Below, piece by piece: positions 8,746 through 18,200 of a stretch of 64,000 nt of DNA (the first letter of the stretch is position 1; every line of letters begins with the position of its first letter). The notes below the pieces were generated by a model that worked only from the letters and a program-made list of their open reading frames with translations, made no database searches and was not told the DNA's origin. The position numbers and the translations under genes were made by a program. This DNA is from Arenicella xantha (GTDB lineage Bacteria; Pseudomonadota; Gammaproteobacteria; Arenicellales; Arenicellaceae), in assembly GCF_003315245.1 (NCBI RefSeq), contig NZ_QNRT01000002.1:1-64000 (forward strand), written 5' to 3'.

Positions 8746-10239
8746 ATGAAAAGGATTCTTTGGCTCATAAGCCTGCTTTTACTCAATTGCGACATTTCGT
8801 TTGCGCAACACTACACCGCTGACACCATCTTTAGCTTCCCTGGGAATAAAGTCTATGCAGGTGGATTCGCCAAAGTAAATGATGACCTATTTATTACGTA
8901 TAAGGATGGTCATGAGGGTAAGGGTGTGTACGCCCAGAGTCGCACAAGTGGGAATTCAGAACTCATTCTGGCTAATAATAGTTTCTTTGGCACCGATAGA
9001 ATCTGGGATTCGTATTTCCATTCACTAAAAAATGGTGCGCTGATAGATATTTTCGGCAAGCTTTACTTCACCGATGGGACGCGAGCAGGAACTCGGTTTA
9101 TTGCTGACTTTGGATACACGGGCATTGGCGGGTCGTTAGGGTATGATTTTTCTCGGATATTACAAGTCGTTCAGGCTGGGCGCTTCGTATACCTGTTTCA
9201 GTCAAGGTTCTTGGAATACGGCGAGAGCACAGATCAGGAGGAACCTGCGCTCTGGCGCATTGATCTGCGTAACTTGAGTCGAACAAAGATTTACCAAGAT
9301 GAGGGTTCCGAATATAGACAAACCAAAATTTTGGATAGCGATGATAACGGCGAGACTGTGATCGTGTTTGCAGACAGAGGTGATGCTGGAACTGGATTGT
9401 GGCTAGCGTCTCCGAATAGGAATGACATTGAGCCTTTAGCATTGTTCGATAATGCCGAAGGTCGTTTTTTACGAGTATCACAGTGGCAGTGGAGTGTTCG
9501 AAATCGGGCTGGGCTGTTTTTTTGTCGTAAAGGCATAGACCAAGGAGAAGGCTCCGACGGGATGGTTAAAGACTCTGTATGGAGACTTTCAAATTCCAAT
9601 ACTTTGGCGCGTATTGCTGAAAATTGTGGCGATTATGATGATGCGGCGGTGAGTTCCGATAAAGAAATGCTTTACTTCACTCTCAACGATGGTCGGGAAA
9701 TTTGGCAAAATTCAGGACCTACAACGTCAAACCGGTTGCTTAAACTGGTGCCTGCGGGCAATGGAGCATTCTCAGACCTGTGTACCGCCGGTAATTATTT
9801 GGTTGCGAACTATATTGATTACAATGATTGGGAAGTTATTAACGGTCAGTATCAATTTGAATATCGAGTGGATATTTTTTCGCGCGACGGCTCCCAGCAG
9901 TCGTTGCCTAATGTGGAGGCAAGATGCATCGGTGACAAGGTTTTGTTGGCCGGCCCTGATTCACGAGGTTTGATGGCTTACGAGTACGACTACGTGTTTA
10001 CCCCAGAAGATAGTCAGCGCACTAAAATTTATGGCACAAGCTCGGGCGAAGGTTTGTTGACATACCAGCAGTTTTCGGATGACGTATTATTCCTATACCG
10101 ACGACAAGTGAGCGATACTGGGTTGTTTGAAAATAGATATCGAGACCGGCTAGTTAGCTTAGCGTTCAACGTAGGGAACTACACAGCATTCTTACCAAGT
10201 GTGATGCATTTGCTGGAAGAGCAGGACGACAGCGAATGA
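8746..10239 (+). CDS. Secreted beta-propeller-like protein with an ELWxxDGT-type element
   Basis: 497 residues from the ATG at 8746, which directly begins a signal peptide (MKRILWLISLLLLNCDISFA, cleaved before QHY). The block KLYFTDGTRAGTRFIADFG matches the 'DGTxxGTxxVxD' repeat found in secreted bacterial and metazoan-like propellers. Further beta-rich segments (LWRIDLRNLSRTKIYQDEG, GTGLWLASPNRNDIEPLALF) suggest a propeller of several blades. No catalytic motif is visible. It is monocistronic and convergent with the choice-of-anchor gene. The function is unknown and the location is probably periplasmic or surface. Confidence 0.7.
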   Translation: MKRILWLISLLLLNCDISFAQHYTADTIFSFPGNKVYAGGFAKVNDDLFITYKDGHEGKGVYAQSRTSGNSELILANNSFFGTDRIWDSYFHSLKNGALIDIFGKLYFTDGTRAGTRFIADFGYTGIGGSLGYDFSRILQVVQAGRFVYLFQSRFLEYGESTDQEEPALWRIDLRNLSRTKIYQDEGSEYRQTKILDSDDNGETVIVFADRGDAGTGLWLASPNRNDIEPLALFDNAEGRFLRVSQWQWSVRNRAGLFFCRKGIDQGEGSDGMVKDSVWRLSNSNTLARIAENCGDYDDAAVSSDKEMLYFTLNDGREIWQNSGPTTSNRLLKLVPAGNGAFSDLCTAGNYLVANYIDYNDWEVINGQYQFEYRVDIFSRDGSQQSLPNVEARCIGDKVLLAGPDSRGLMAYEYDYVFTPEDSQRTKIYGTSSGEGLLTYQQFSDDVLFLYRRQVSDTGLFENRYRDRLVSLAFNVGNYTAFLPSVMHLLEEQDDSE

Positions 10240-10503
10240 GGTAAAACAGTCAAAGATCGAGGGGTATCCAGTAAGTCAACTTGCGACATTAGGTCGAGCC
10301 TATCGCATATCGGTGACTGCTTGATCCACGCTAACACTTTTACTCATATGCATTGGATGTCTTTAGCATTTACTCCCATTGTGTGGAAAGGTTAAATCAC
10401 CGTTGTTTGCCGCCCTACTTCCCTCGGCTAATTACCCCTCCTTGGATTTGGTTGCGCATCCTTGCGCTAGTGCGCCCCTGAAAAGACCGATCATTTTTTG
10501 TTG

Positions 10504-12021
10504 TTAAAGCCCAAAAATAACCGACTTTCCGTTTTTAAGAGGCACCACAAAGAAGCTGGTGTCGACAAATTCAAATGCGCCTACGTCGCACAGTGAGTCG
10601 CGTGTTGCCCCTCGTTGGTCGGTGTCGGTGCAGTTGCTAATGTTGCCGGTGTTGATAGCCATGCTGTTAGCGGCTAGAGCATGTGTTTGGGTTGGGCCGC
10701 CGTTATTCGCTAAGCGTAATAAGCCAGGGTCGCCAGAACGGTTTGCGTTGCATGATCCGTCTTCGATGATGCTGGCTGAGTCGATAATTACCGGTGCGGA
10801 AGTTCGTCGATAATAGCAGTCACCGCCAGCGGAATTGGCGATAATGCTATTGTTAAGGGTGAGCGTTCCTGTGTCGTTAAACCCATGGGATGCAACGATT
10901 CCCGCACCACCTGTAGCGGCGGAATTTGCAGACAGTGTCGTTTGGTTTAATATTACTGTAGAACCGTATGAGTTGATGCCTCCGCCGCGACTTGCCGCTG
11001 AGTTGCCAGAGAGGGTACTGTTGTTCAATGTTAGGGTGGTCGCTCGCGGGGTTAGGTAACCGACAACCCAAATGCCGCCGCCGCGACTTGCCGCTGAGTT
11101 GTCAGAGAGGGTGCTGTTGTTCACCGAAATAGTTGGTCCACTTAGGGCGGCAATGGCTCCACCATCCTGCGCTGAGTTTCCCGACAAAGTACTGTTATTG
11201 ACCGTCAAGCTTGCCTGATTGCGAATGTGAATTGCCCCTCCTTCACTAAAATTTTGATCTAAAGCTGCGTTACTCCTCATTACACTATGGCTTAGCGTTA
11301 CGTTGACGCTGCTGGCATAAATTCCACCAACACGAAACGCGGTATTGCCCGATACCGTGCTGTTAGTGATATTGATGCTACCAGCGGTTCCCGCAGAAAT
11401 TCCACCACCATTCGCACCGGTGCTCTCACCACCAGTACTTAAATTATTGTTCACGGCGCTGTCATACAGATTAATGGTGCTGGAGGCAGCCGCTATACCG
11501 CCACCGCGGCGGGAAGCCGTGTTGCCAGATACGGTAGTGTTATTGAGCGTTAGGGTAGAAGAATAAGCCAGCACGCCTCCGCCATTCGACTCACCGCCTT
11601 CGATAAGCCCGCCTGTGAGAGTCAAATTGTCGAGTGTTAAAGATGACGAGTTAACCGTCAGCACACGTGAAGCTTTGTTGGCGTTAATCGTAATGCCATC
11701 GGTATTGGCGCTGGCATTAATCGCAATATCTTTATTGGGGCTAACCAATATACGACCATTAACTAAGGTGATGGTATTAGATGGCAGACCGTTTGAAAAC
11801 GTAATGGTATCGGTACCTGAGTTGCTGCCAAGCGCACAACCATTGTTTTGGTCGACCGAGGTGTTGGCCGATACAATGGCCTCGCGCAAGGTGCAGCCAA
11901 CGCCATCGTCGGTGTTTGAATTAACGACAATGGTGGTTGCATGCGACAATGAAGGTAAGGCTAGCAACTGACTGATGGCTAGTGCGACACAGGTTTTACT
12001 CATTGGGCTCAATGGCGGCAT
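10504..12021 (-). CDS. Choice-of-anchor Q domain surface protein with beta-helix repeats
   Basis: 505 residues. After a signal peptide (SKTCVALAISQLLALPSLSHA) comes the typical opening CTLREAIVSAN with a Cys pair. There follow about ten polymorphic-membrane-protein-like units (LTLNNSTLSGNSA..GGG) that build a parallel beta-helix. The C-terminus holds NNGGPTQTHAL and then LCDVGAFEF, the choice-of-anchor Q signature. The last 16 residues, FFVVPLKNGKSVIFGL, recur in a decayed gene at 28.9 kb. The repeats are visible in DNA (for example 10980-11038 versus 11072-11130). The start at 12021 is preceded by AGAGAG. It is expected at the cell surface; adhesin or matrix roles are usual guesses. Confidence 0.88.
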   Translation of the reverse strand: MPPLSPMSKTCVALAISQLLALPSLSHATTIVVNSNTDDGVGCTLREAIVSANTSVDQNNGCALGSNSGTDTITFSNGLPSNTITLVNGRILVSPNKDIAINASANTDGITINANKASRVLTVNSSSLTLDNLTLTGGLIEGGESNGGGVLAYSSTLTLNNTTVSGNTASRRGGGIAAASSTINLYDSAVNNNLSTGGESTGANGGGISAGTAGSINITNSTVSGNTAFRVGGIYASSVNVTLSHSVMRSNAALDQNFSEGGAIHIRNQASLTVNNSTLSGNSAQDGGAIAALSGPTISVNNSTLSDNSAASRGGGIWVVGYLTPRATTLTLNNSTLSGNSAASRGGGINSYGSTVILNQTTLSANSAATGGAGIVASHGFNDTGTLTLNNSIIANSAGGDCYYRRTSAPVIIDSASIIEDGSCNANRSGDPGLLRLANNGGPTQTHALAANSMAINTGNISNCTDTDQRGATRDSLCDVGAFEFVDTSFFVVPLKNGKSVIFGL

Positions 12022-12167
12022 ATGTACTCTCTTAACTAGGTTTCTTATTGGCGAATTCAGTGGATCTTTAGATCCACTATTCTCGTTAGTGCCAGAAAGT
12101 CAGTTAATGGTTCAATGGTTGAGAAAAAAAGGTCGGGCTGGATTAACGTTATTTACGTTTGCGTAAA

Positions 12168-12206
12168 AGTTGCTAGATACCCGCCTTTGCGGGTATGACA
12201 GGAGCT
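12168..12206. repeat. REP-like palindromic element
   Basis: A perfect 8-bp stem ATACCCGC (12177-12184) / GCGGGTAT (12189-12196) with loop CTTT, flanked by CTAG on one side and GACAGG on the other. Read on the minus strand it resembles the dispersed 'TGTCAT(T/A)CCCGC..GCGGG(A/T)ATCTAG' repeats of proteobacteria. It has no T-run, so a repeat is more likely than a terminator. The rest of 12022-12419 contains the promoter region of the anchor-Q gene and nothing else I can name. Confidence 0.55.
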
Positions 12207-12419
12207 AAAGAAAGTGATTTATGACTTTTTGCATTAAGCCCTAAATGTTCGCTTCGAGTGTGCGACGGCTTTGATCTAGAGTTTTTTCTGATAGGAAGTC
12301 GGAAGATCACATTGGTTTGACCGCCAGATCATGCAATTCAGATAATTCAAGCGGCGAGAACAAAGGTACTAGCTCGATTCTACGTTCGAAAAGTGCACTC
12401 TGGTTCTGTGTGCGTCGTG

Positions 12420-13004
12420 CTAAAAGCTGTAACTGAGGCCGCCACCAACACTTAGAATATCAAAATCGGAATTCAGTTGAATATTATCTATGGCCACTTG
12501 AAAGCCGATTCGGTTGCCTGGCTGGTATCGCCAACCAACGGTAAGACCCAAACCAGTGCCATTTTCAGATATAGAAGACTCACCGTTTAAAAGTAAATTG
12601 ACGTCATACCTTAGTACTGACACGTCGGCGAAAAACGCTTGTCGCTGAGACAAAAGATACTGGTAGCCTCCTTTAACATAAATAGCATCATAGACAAGTT
12701 CGTCTTCTCCAAACAAGTCGTCAACTAGAGACAAACTTCCGCTCTCTCCGTCTAGGTAGCCAATGCCAGTGTAGAAACCACTATCAAATTTATAATTATA
12801 AGACAAACTATAGTGCTTTGTATCTTCGTCATTAAAACCTAGTTGAGCAAGGTCGGAATCTAACTCTCCTGCCAAGAGATTGATTTCTAGTGAGTGCCGT
12901 GACTCCAATTTGGCGTTATTTTCTGCCAACGCAGGCTGGCTAATTACTGATAAAAAGAAGAGTTTTAGCGATAGAGGTATTAGATATTTGGTTTTCAAAT
13001 TCAT
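12420..13004 (-). CDS. Outer-membrane beta-barrel protein, 194 aa
   Basis: A signal peptide (residues 1-27, ending QPALA) precedes about 165 residues of alternating amphipathic strands (HYSLSYNYKFDSGFYTGIGY, AIYVKGGYQYLLSQRQAFF, LGLTVGWRYQPGNRIGFQ). The chain ends LSYSF, a terminal Phe that suits BAM-dependent insertion. The size fits an 8-stranded OmpA/opacity-type barrel. Role unknown. It follows the methyltransferase gene on the same strand after 109 bp and probably has its own promoter. Confidence 0.8.
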   Translation of the reverse strand: MNLKTKYLIPLSLKLFFLSVISQPALAENNAKLESRHSLEINLLAGELDSDLAQLGFNDEDTKHYSLSYNYKFDSGFYTGIGYLDGESGSLSLVDDLFGEDELVYDAIYVKGGYQYLLSQRQAFFADVSVLRYDVNLLLNGESSISENGTGLGLTVGWRYQPGNRIGFQVAIDNIQLNSDFDILSVGGGLSYSF

Positions 13005-13113
13005 GTTTCTGTCCTGTTAGAGTGTAATTAATTGATTCTTCGTATGGCCAATTGAAAGATTACTGATGTCTGCAACACTCCCAAAAGCTTTTGCGATAGT
13101 TCTTAGTCATGAG

Positions 13114-13761
13114 CTATTTGTTTTTTTTCGCGACGATAAAAACCCACAGAGCTTTAGCTGGTCGCCATTGGTAGTCGATTTCGAAACCGGCGGCTACTAA
13201 ACTGTTCACTAAGCTTCGGACTGAAACAAATTTTACGGTTGGAACTTGCCCAAACAGCTTTCCAAGCCAGAGTAAGGGCCAGAGTAGAATGTAATAGCCT
13301 TCACGTAAGCAGGCACTGCTAGTGATGAATACACCGCCGGGTTTAACGAGCTCAAATGACTTTGCAATCGCGGCCTCCCTGTCGTCGAGTAAGTGAAGCA
13401 CACTCAACCCCAATACAGCATCATAAGACTCGGGAGCCGCGACGAAGTTATCAATAGATGCTTTTTCAAACCGGACATTAGTGATTTTTTCTTTGTCTGC
13501 CTTCGACTTTGCGATATCGATCATATTTTCTGAGAAGTCAATAGCATGAATATGTTCAACGTAAGGCGCATGGATCAAAGCGGTCGAGCCGGTACCACAA
13601 CCAAATTCGAACACTCTTGATTGAGCGCTTAGATAACGCCGACTAACTTCAAGCTTCTTCTCATAACTTGGCACATCTGAAATTGCTTGCTTGGAATACT
13701 TGTTTGACGCTTTATCCCAAAATTTACTTGCTTTTGAATTCGTATTCTTATGGCTGGTCAT
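13114..13761 (-). CDS. Class I SAM-dependent methyltransferase
   Basis: 215 residues from the ATG at 13761 (an upstream ATG at 13818 would only add a poorly structured leader into the divergent promoter). Motif I is VFEFGCGTGS, followed by the acidic end of strand 2 in HAIDFSENMI and a motif-IV-like segment YDAVLGLSVLHLL. The C-terminal hydrophobic stretch YYILLWPLLWLGKLFG is probably a substrate-pocket cap. The substrate is unknown; the family (methyltransferase type 11/25) acts on small molecules or lipids. It is divergent from a LysR regulator, which probably controls it. Confidence 0.85.
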   Translation of the reverse strand: MTSHKNTNSKASKFWDKASNKYSKQAISDVPSYEKKLEVSRRYLSAQSRVFEFGCGTGSTALIHAPYVEHIHAIDFSENMIDIAKSKADKEKITNVRFEKASIDNFVAAPESYDAVLGLSVLHLLDDREAAIAKSFELVKPGGVFITSSACLREGYYILLWPLLWLGKLFGQVPTVKFVSVRSLVNSLVAAGFEIDYQWRPAKALWVFIVAKKNK

Positions 13762-13825
13762 AATTGATTTTTCGCTATTTTGCGAAGAGATACCGTCGCT
13801 GTATTGGACATTAATCAATTATATT

Positions 13826-13840
13826 GGTTTATATTAAACC
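13826..13840. promoter_or_regulatory. Putative LysR operator dyad
   Basis: GGTTTA TAT TAAACC is a perfect 6-3-6 inverted repeat with AT-rich centre, in the shared region between the divergent methyltransferase (start 13761) and LysR (start 13881) genes. LysR proteins usually bind such T-N11-A dyads. Assignment is by position and symmetry only. Confidence 0.45.
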
Positions 13841-13880
13841 TTTACAGATCTATAATTGCATGTTTTCTATGCGTATTTGT

Positions 13881-14768
13881 ATGAAAAAGGATTCTTTAAA
13901 ATTTGATTGGAATCACGCGCGAGCATTCCTAGTTACCGCTGAACAGGGTTCGTTGTCGGCAGCGGCCCGTGTTTTAGGGCTCACACAACCGACCCTAGGA
14001 AGACAAGTGAACGCCTTAGAAAGAGAATTAGATGTCACTCTTTTTGAACGCGTAGGACGAGGCTTGACGCTGACACAGAGTGGCCTTTATTTGCTTGAGC
14101 ATGTCACGTCGATGGGCATGGCGGCAGAGCATGTTTCGTTGGCCGCAATGGGGCAGTCGCAATCTGTCTCGGGCACCGTCTGCATCTCAGTAGGTGAGAT
14201 TTATGGTTCGTTGGTGATGCCTAAGATTGTTAAAAAAATCAAAGATGAAGAGCCTGGAATCACAATTGAAATCGTCGCATCAAATGAGACCAGTGATCTA
14301 CAAAAGCGCGAAGCTGATATTGCTGTTCGCGCCTTTCGACCTACACAAACTGAGCTGATCACCAAAAAGATCAAAGAGATGAGCGGAACTTTTTACGCTA
14401 CGCCCTCTTATCTAAAAACGCTAGGCCCGATCAACACAGTTCAAGAGTTGGGGCGTGCTAGTTTTGTTTCGCTAGGTAGCCGCGAGACTTATTTAAAGGC
14501 GATGGCTGGATTCGGTCTAACTCTCACAGACGAGAATATTTCAGTGCTTTGTGAGAATCATATTGTCCACTGGGAGATGACTAAAATCGGCTTAGGAATT
14601 GGTGTTGCACCGCAAGACATCGGAGATACGGAACCGCTGGTACAGCGCGTAATTCCAGATTTCGACCTGGTACAGTTTCCGATTTGGTTAACCACACACC
14701 GTGAACTTCGCACCAGCAAAAAAATTCGACTGGTATTTGACTTGCTTGCCGAAGCACTTGCGCGCTAA
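13881..14768 (+). CDS. LysR-family transcriptional regulator
   Basis: 295 residues from the ATG at 13881 (upstream in-frame ATGs at 13824, 13860 and 13869 overlap the putative operator). The N-terminal winged helix is clear: FLVTAEQGSLSAAARVLGLT then QPTLGRQVNALERELDVTLF, followed by ER.GRGLTLTQSG. Residues about 90-290 are a periplasmic-binding-fold effector domain. Divergent transcription with a methyltransferase suggests local control. The effector is unknown. Confidence 0.92.
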   Translation: MKKDSLKFDWNHARAFLVTAEQGSLSAAARVLGLTQPTLGRQVNALERELDVTLFERVGRGLTLTQSGLYLLEHVTSMGMAAEHVSLAAMGQSQSVSGTVCISVGEIYGSLVMPKIVKKIKDEEPGITIEIVASNETSDLQKREADIAVRAFRPTQTELITKKIKEMSGTFYATPSYLKTLGPINTVQELGRASFVSLGSRETYLKAMAGFGLTLTDENISVLCENHIVHWEMTKIGLGIGVAPQDIGDTEPLVQRVIPDFDLVQFPIWLTTHRELRTSKKIRLVFDLLAEALAR

Positions 14769-15359
14769 GAGACTATTACTAACAAACTCGTGAGAGGAGT
14801 AAGACCTAATTACGCTGGGGAAAATGTGCCCGGTAAATGCTGAACATCTACTTTCCTCTTAACGATAATCTAAGCCTCCCTAATTCTTGATGACTTTCTG
14901 CTGGAACGGAGGATATTGATATTAACTTATTCATAACCCTAGATTCTTTCGCTGCACACCGGTCGTTGGTTGAAAATTAGGTATTGTTGCCACCAATATT
15001 GAGTATTACTGCGAGTTTGAACATTGCTAAGATTTGTGGGGCGCATTAAGAGTTACCTTCACTACCAAAATGAATACTGACACTCACGCTCCCCGTGCTT
15101 CGAACAGGTGCTCGGAAATTGAAGTGGCTCGTTGCTGGAATGCTTTGTTAGCGCAGACAGGTTTCACAACGGTGTTAAATGCCGAATCAATAAATGAGCA
15201 TGCGAGGGAATTTTTACGAAGACACGTTAGGCGTTGCCGGCTACGCATGAAGGATATTTCGCGACGTATCGTATGCTCTTAGCGATCAATTGATTTATAT
15301 ATGTGCGCGCCCGATAATGCTTGAACCATAATCATAGCCACCTACCTACCACTAACACT
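14769..15359. other. Intergenic region, no supported gene
   Basis: About 590 bp between the LysR gene and the G8-domain gene. A weak 70-codon frame starting at 15070 was considered and not accepted. No hairpin with a T-run and no clear promoter was found. Confidence 0.5.
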
Positions 15360-18077
15360 ATGAAATCACTAGAATTTTTGAGTCCTGCGCGCTCCCTATT
15401 ACTCGCCCTACCCTTCATTTTGGGCATGCCGTCTCAGCTCGTTGCCGGCCCAGAAGCAGCAAAATATATCAGTGCAATTATGCTGTTGCTGGATGAACAA
15501 GAGCTTGACCTGTGCGCTCACGCGGTCGGCGACCCGAGTCTGCCAGACCTAGGTGAAAACCCTATGCCGGGGCATACCGACCCAGGCAAAATGGCTGAGC
15601 ATATGGCAATTTTTGATTTTGTCGACTATGACAACGCCACTCACGTAGCAGTGCAAAGCGGTAACTGGAGCAGTCAAAGCACTTGGTACGCGGGGCGAAT
15701 CCCGACTGACTGCGCTAAGGTGGTGATTCCGGTGGACACTACGGTAAGTTATGACATTGACAGCGATGTACGCTTACATACAGTTCGAGTGGACGGAAAC
15801 CTGAATTTTTCAACCTCAAGTTCGACCCGCATGGTACTGGACACGCTCGTTGTTGACCCTCGTGGCGTGTTACAAATAGGCACTAAAGCAAACCCGATGC
15901 CGGCCAATCGATCCGCCGAAATAGTGATCGCGGATAACGGTGATATTAATGTTCAACATGACCCCATGCTGCTAAGTCGCGGTGTGGTTGCACATGGCAC
16001 CACTCGCATCCATGGCGCGGTCAAAACAACGCACCTAAAAGTAGCTAGCGATCCGCTGGCGGGCCAAACTTCATTGACTCTTACTGAGAGCCCAATTGGT
16101 TGGCGTATTGGCGATAAGCTGGTGATTGCCGGCACTTACTATCTTGGCTGGAAATGGGACAATGACATTCGTGCCGTACGTTACTTTGGTACGCAGGATG
16201 AAGTGCGTACCATTGAGTCTATTGCAGGCAACAGCATCACCTTGGATTCAGCACTGGCATTCGACCATACTTCGCCACGCGCCGATTTAAAAACCAGCGT
16301 TGCGAATTTTACTCGGAACGTGGCAATTCGAACTGAAAACGCAGATTCGGTAGCTGTTCACCAGCGCGGCCACGTGATGTTTATGCACAGCAATAAGGTG
16401 GATGTTCGGTACGCCGAATTTGATGAATTGGGCCGCACGGACAAATCCGTTCCTAGCCTTGATATCAGCAATGTGTCACCCGTTAGCGCGAACAGCAATG
16501 TACAGGGGCGCTACAGTTTTCACTTTCATAGAACCGGCACAGCCGATCAACGTCAGCCTGCGGTCGCGGTCGGTAATGCTGTATTCGGCTCGCCAGGATG
16601 GGGCTACACACATCACGACAGTCATGCAGACTTCCACGACAATGCGTCGTTCAATACCTTTGGCGCAGGATTTGTTGCGGAGACCGGCAATGAAACCGGA
16701 ATTTGGTCAGGCAATATTGCGATTAAAGCTGAGGGTAACTCCGCATTCAATCCAAAGAATGGCAACGACCGAGAAGGCTTTGACATGGGGCGAACCGGAG
16801 ACGGGTTCTGGTTCCAAGGCCGACTGGTAAGAAGTATTGATAATATCGCCGCAAGCGTGAATCATGGCTTTGTATACCTGCATCGCGGGTCGGGAATGCT
16901 GAATTTTCCACCGGACCGGTTTATGTTGCCTGAGGCTCTAGGCCTTGGAAGTGACGCGACGCCTGACGATGCACCGATTAGGGACTTTGACAACAATGAG
17001 GCGTTCGCGAACACCGTTGGGCTCTATATTGTTAAAGCAAACCCGAACCAAGAACACGACATAATGACAACCCTCAGTGACTTTACTGCTTGGAATGTGC
17101 GCGCAGGAGCGGCAATTGAATATACCTCGCATTACCTTGTTAATAACTTTGATCTAATCGCCGCGCCCAGCAATCTTGCGCCGTTCTATGCACCTGCATT
17201 TGGCTTAGAGTTTGGCACCAATACTACTGACATGGTCGCTAAGGATATTCATATTAACGGCTTTCCTGAAGGCATTCTATTGAGCAAACATCAGACGAAT
17301 TCTGAGGATTCAGGTAGAGATCAATTTGTTGTGATCGGTGGCTCTTTTACCAATGTTGGTACCCATTTCGTGGAACAAGACGCCACCGATCTAATCATTA
17401 GTAATGACGATTTGGTGCCGGGTAGATTCAGCGTAGACGTGAATAACAACGGTGGTCGATTTGAATACCTGTCCGCTGCGACCTCCGCCGGCGCCGGTGT
17501 GTCTTATACGGGCTTTAAAACCGATAGCATCGGGCAGACGCCTGTGCCGGCTGGAGTTGACACCTATGGCATCTTTGTTCGCGACATGATTGCCAATGTT
17601 GAGATTAATGGCTACTACCACGACACCGATTCTGGAGATATTTACACTGTAGTTGAAAATTATTTCAGTGATCGCGCCACTGGCGAGATTCATAAGGTTG
17701 GCTTTAAGACGTTTCTCGGCCCAGATGTTGTGTCCGTGTTAGGCAATCAATTCCATGCTTGGGCAGACGCCGTAGACATGGGCGACATCAATATAGCGAG
17801 TGCGTCGCCAACGGCTATCGATGATGCAGCGAGCACCACGGTAGAAACCGCCGTACAACTTAACCTCACAACCAATGACACTGATCCAGAAAACGACTCC
17901 TTGTATGTGGATGGCATTGTGCAACCTAGAGACGGAAGGGTATTCCAAGATTCGGCTAGCAGTGTTACCTACATGCCCAATTTTGGATTTACCGGCGTAG
18001 ACACCTTTTATTACTGGGTAAGCGATGGCAACGGCAATTTCAGCAAAGGCCATGTCAACGTTACCGTGTCAAACTAG
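15360..18077 (+). CDS. Secreted G8-domain / parallel beta-helix protein with C-terminal Ig-like domain
   Basis: 905 residues from the ATG at 15360, which leads into a signal peptide (SLLLALPFILGMPSQLVAG); a TTG at 15321 is a poor alternative. An acidic spacer is followed by a G8 domain (about residues 100-230 of the product: GNWSSQSTWYAGRIP, VRVDGNLNF, PRGVLQIG, AHGTTRIHG). A long right-handed beta-helix follows with the RYSFHFHRTG motif that is characteristic of the CEMIP/TMEM2 family. The last about 85 residues are a cadherin/Ig-like domain (AIDDAASTTVETAVQLNL, FTGVDTFYYWVSDGNG). G8 proteins bind or degrade extracellular glycans such as hyaluronan, and the bacterial role is not settled. Monocistronic, with its own terminator. 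Confidence 0.85.
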   Translation: MKSLEFLSPARSLLLALPFILGMPSQLVAGPEAAKYISAIMLLLDEQELDLCAHAVGDPSLPDLGENPMPGHTDPGKMAEHMAIFDFVDYDNATHVAVQSGNWSSQSTWYAGRIPTDCAKVVIPVDTTVSYDIDSDVRLHTVRVDGNLNFSTSSSTRMVLDTLVVDPRGVLQIGTKANPMPANRSAEIVIADNGDINVQHDPMLLSRGVVAHGTTRIHGAVKTTHLKVASDPLAGQTSLTLTESPIGWRIGDKLVIAGTYYLGWKWDNDIRAVRYFGTQDEVRTIESIAGNSITLDSALAFDHTSPRADLKTSVANFTRNVAIRTENADSVAVHQRGHVMFMHSNKVDVRYAEFDELGRTDKSVPSLDISNVSPVSANSNVQGRYSFHFHRTGTADQRQPAVAVGNAVFGSPGWGYTHHDSHADFHDNASFNTFGAGFVAETGNETGIWSGNIAIKAEGNSAFNPKNGNDREGFDMGRTGDGFWFQGRLVRSIDNIAASVNHGFVYLHRGSGMLNFPPDRFMLPEALGLGSDATPDDAPIRDFDNNEAFANTVGLYIVKANPNQEHDIMTTLSDFTAWNVRAGAAIEYTSHYLVNNFDLIAAPSNLAPFYAPAFGLEFGTNTTDMVAKDIHINGFPEGILLSKHQTNSEDSGRDQFVVIGGSFTNVGTHFVEQDATDLIISNDDLVPGRFSVDVNNNGGRFEYLSAATSAGAGVSYTGFKTDSIGQTPVPAGVDTYGIFVRDMIANVEINGYYHDTDSGDIYTVVENYFSDRATGEIHKVGFKTFLGPDVVSVLGNQFHAWADAVDMGDINIASASPTAIDDAASTTVETAVQLNLTTNDTDPENDSLYVDGIVQPRDGRVFQDSASSVTYMPNFGFTGVDTFYYWVSDGNGNFSKGHVNVTVSN

Positions 18078-18105
18078 GCCTGGCTATGCGGTGAAAAAAA
18101 TCAAC

Positions 18106-18145
18106 GAGTAGCTCTGGGTTTATAAGAGCTGCTCTGAGATTTTTT
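18106..18145 (+). terminator. Rho-independent terminator after the G8 gene
   Basis: GAGTAGCTCT (18106-18115) pairs with AGAGCTGCTC (18125-18134) with one G-U pair. A T-rich tract ends in six Ts (18140-18145). It starts 29 bp after the stop codon. Confidence 0.8.
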
Positions 18146-18200
18146 AAATTAGCTTAGGGCTTGAACAGTGTTTAAGCCTTGAAAGCCTGCCCTATTCTGC

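Noticed and set aside
10559-12166. Several plus-strand frames opposite the anchor-Q gene
   Set aside because: They mirror the beta-helix repeats of the real minus-strand gene.
15034-15282. Possible 70-82 residue protein before the G8 gene
   Set aside because: No ribosome site, no domain, Arg-rich end, and the frame may be open by chance.
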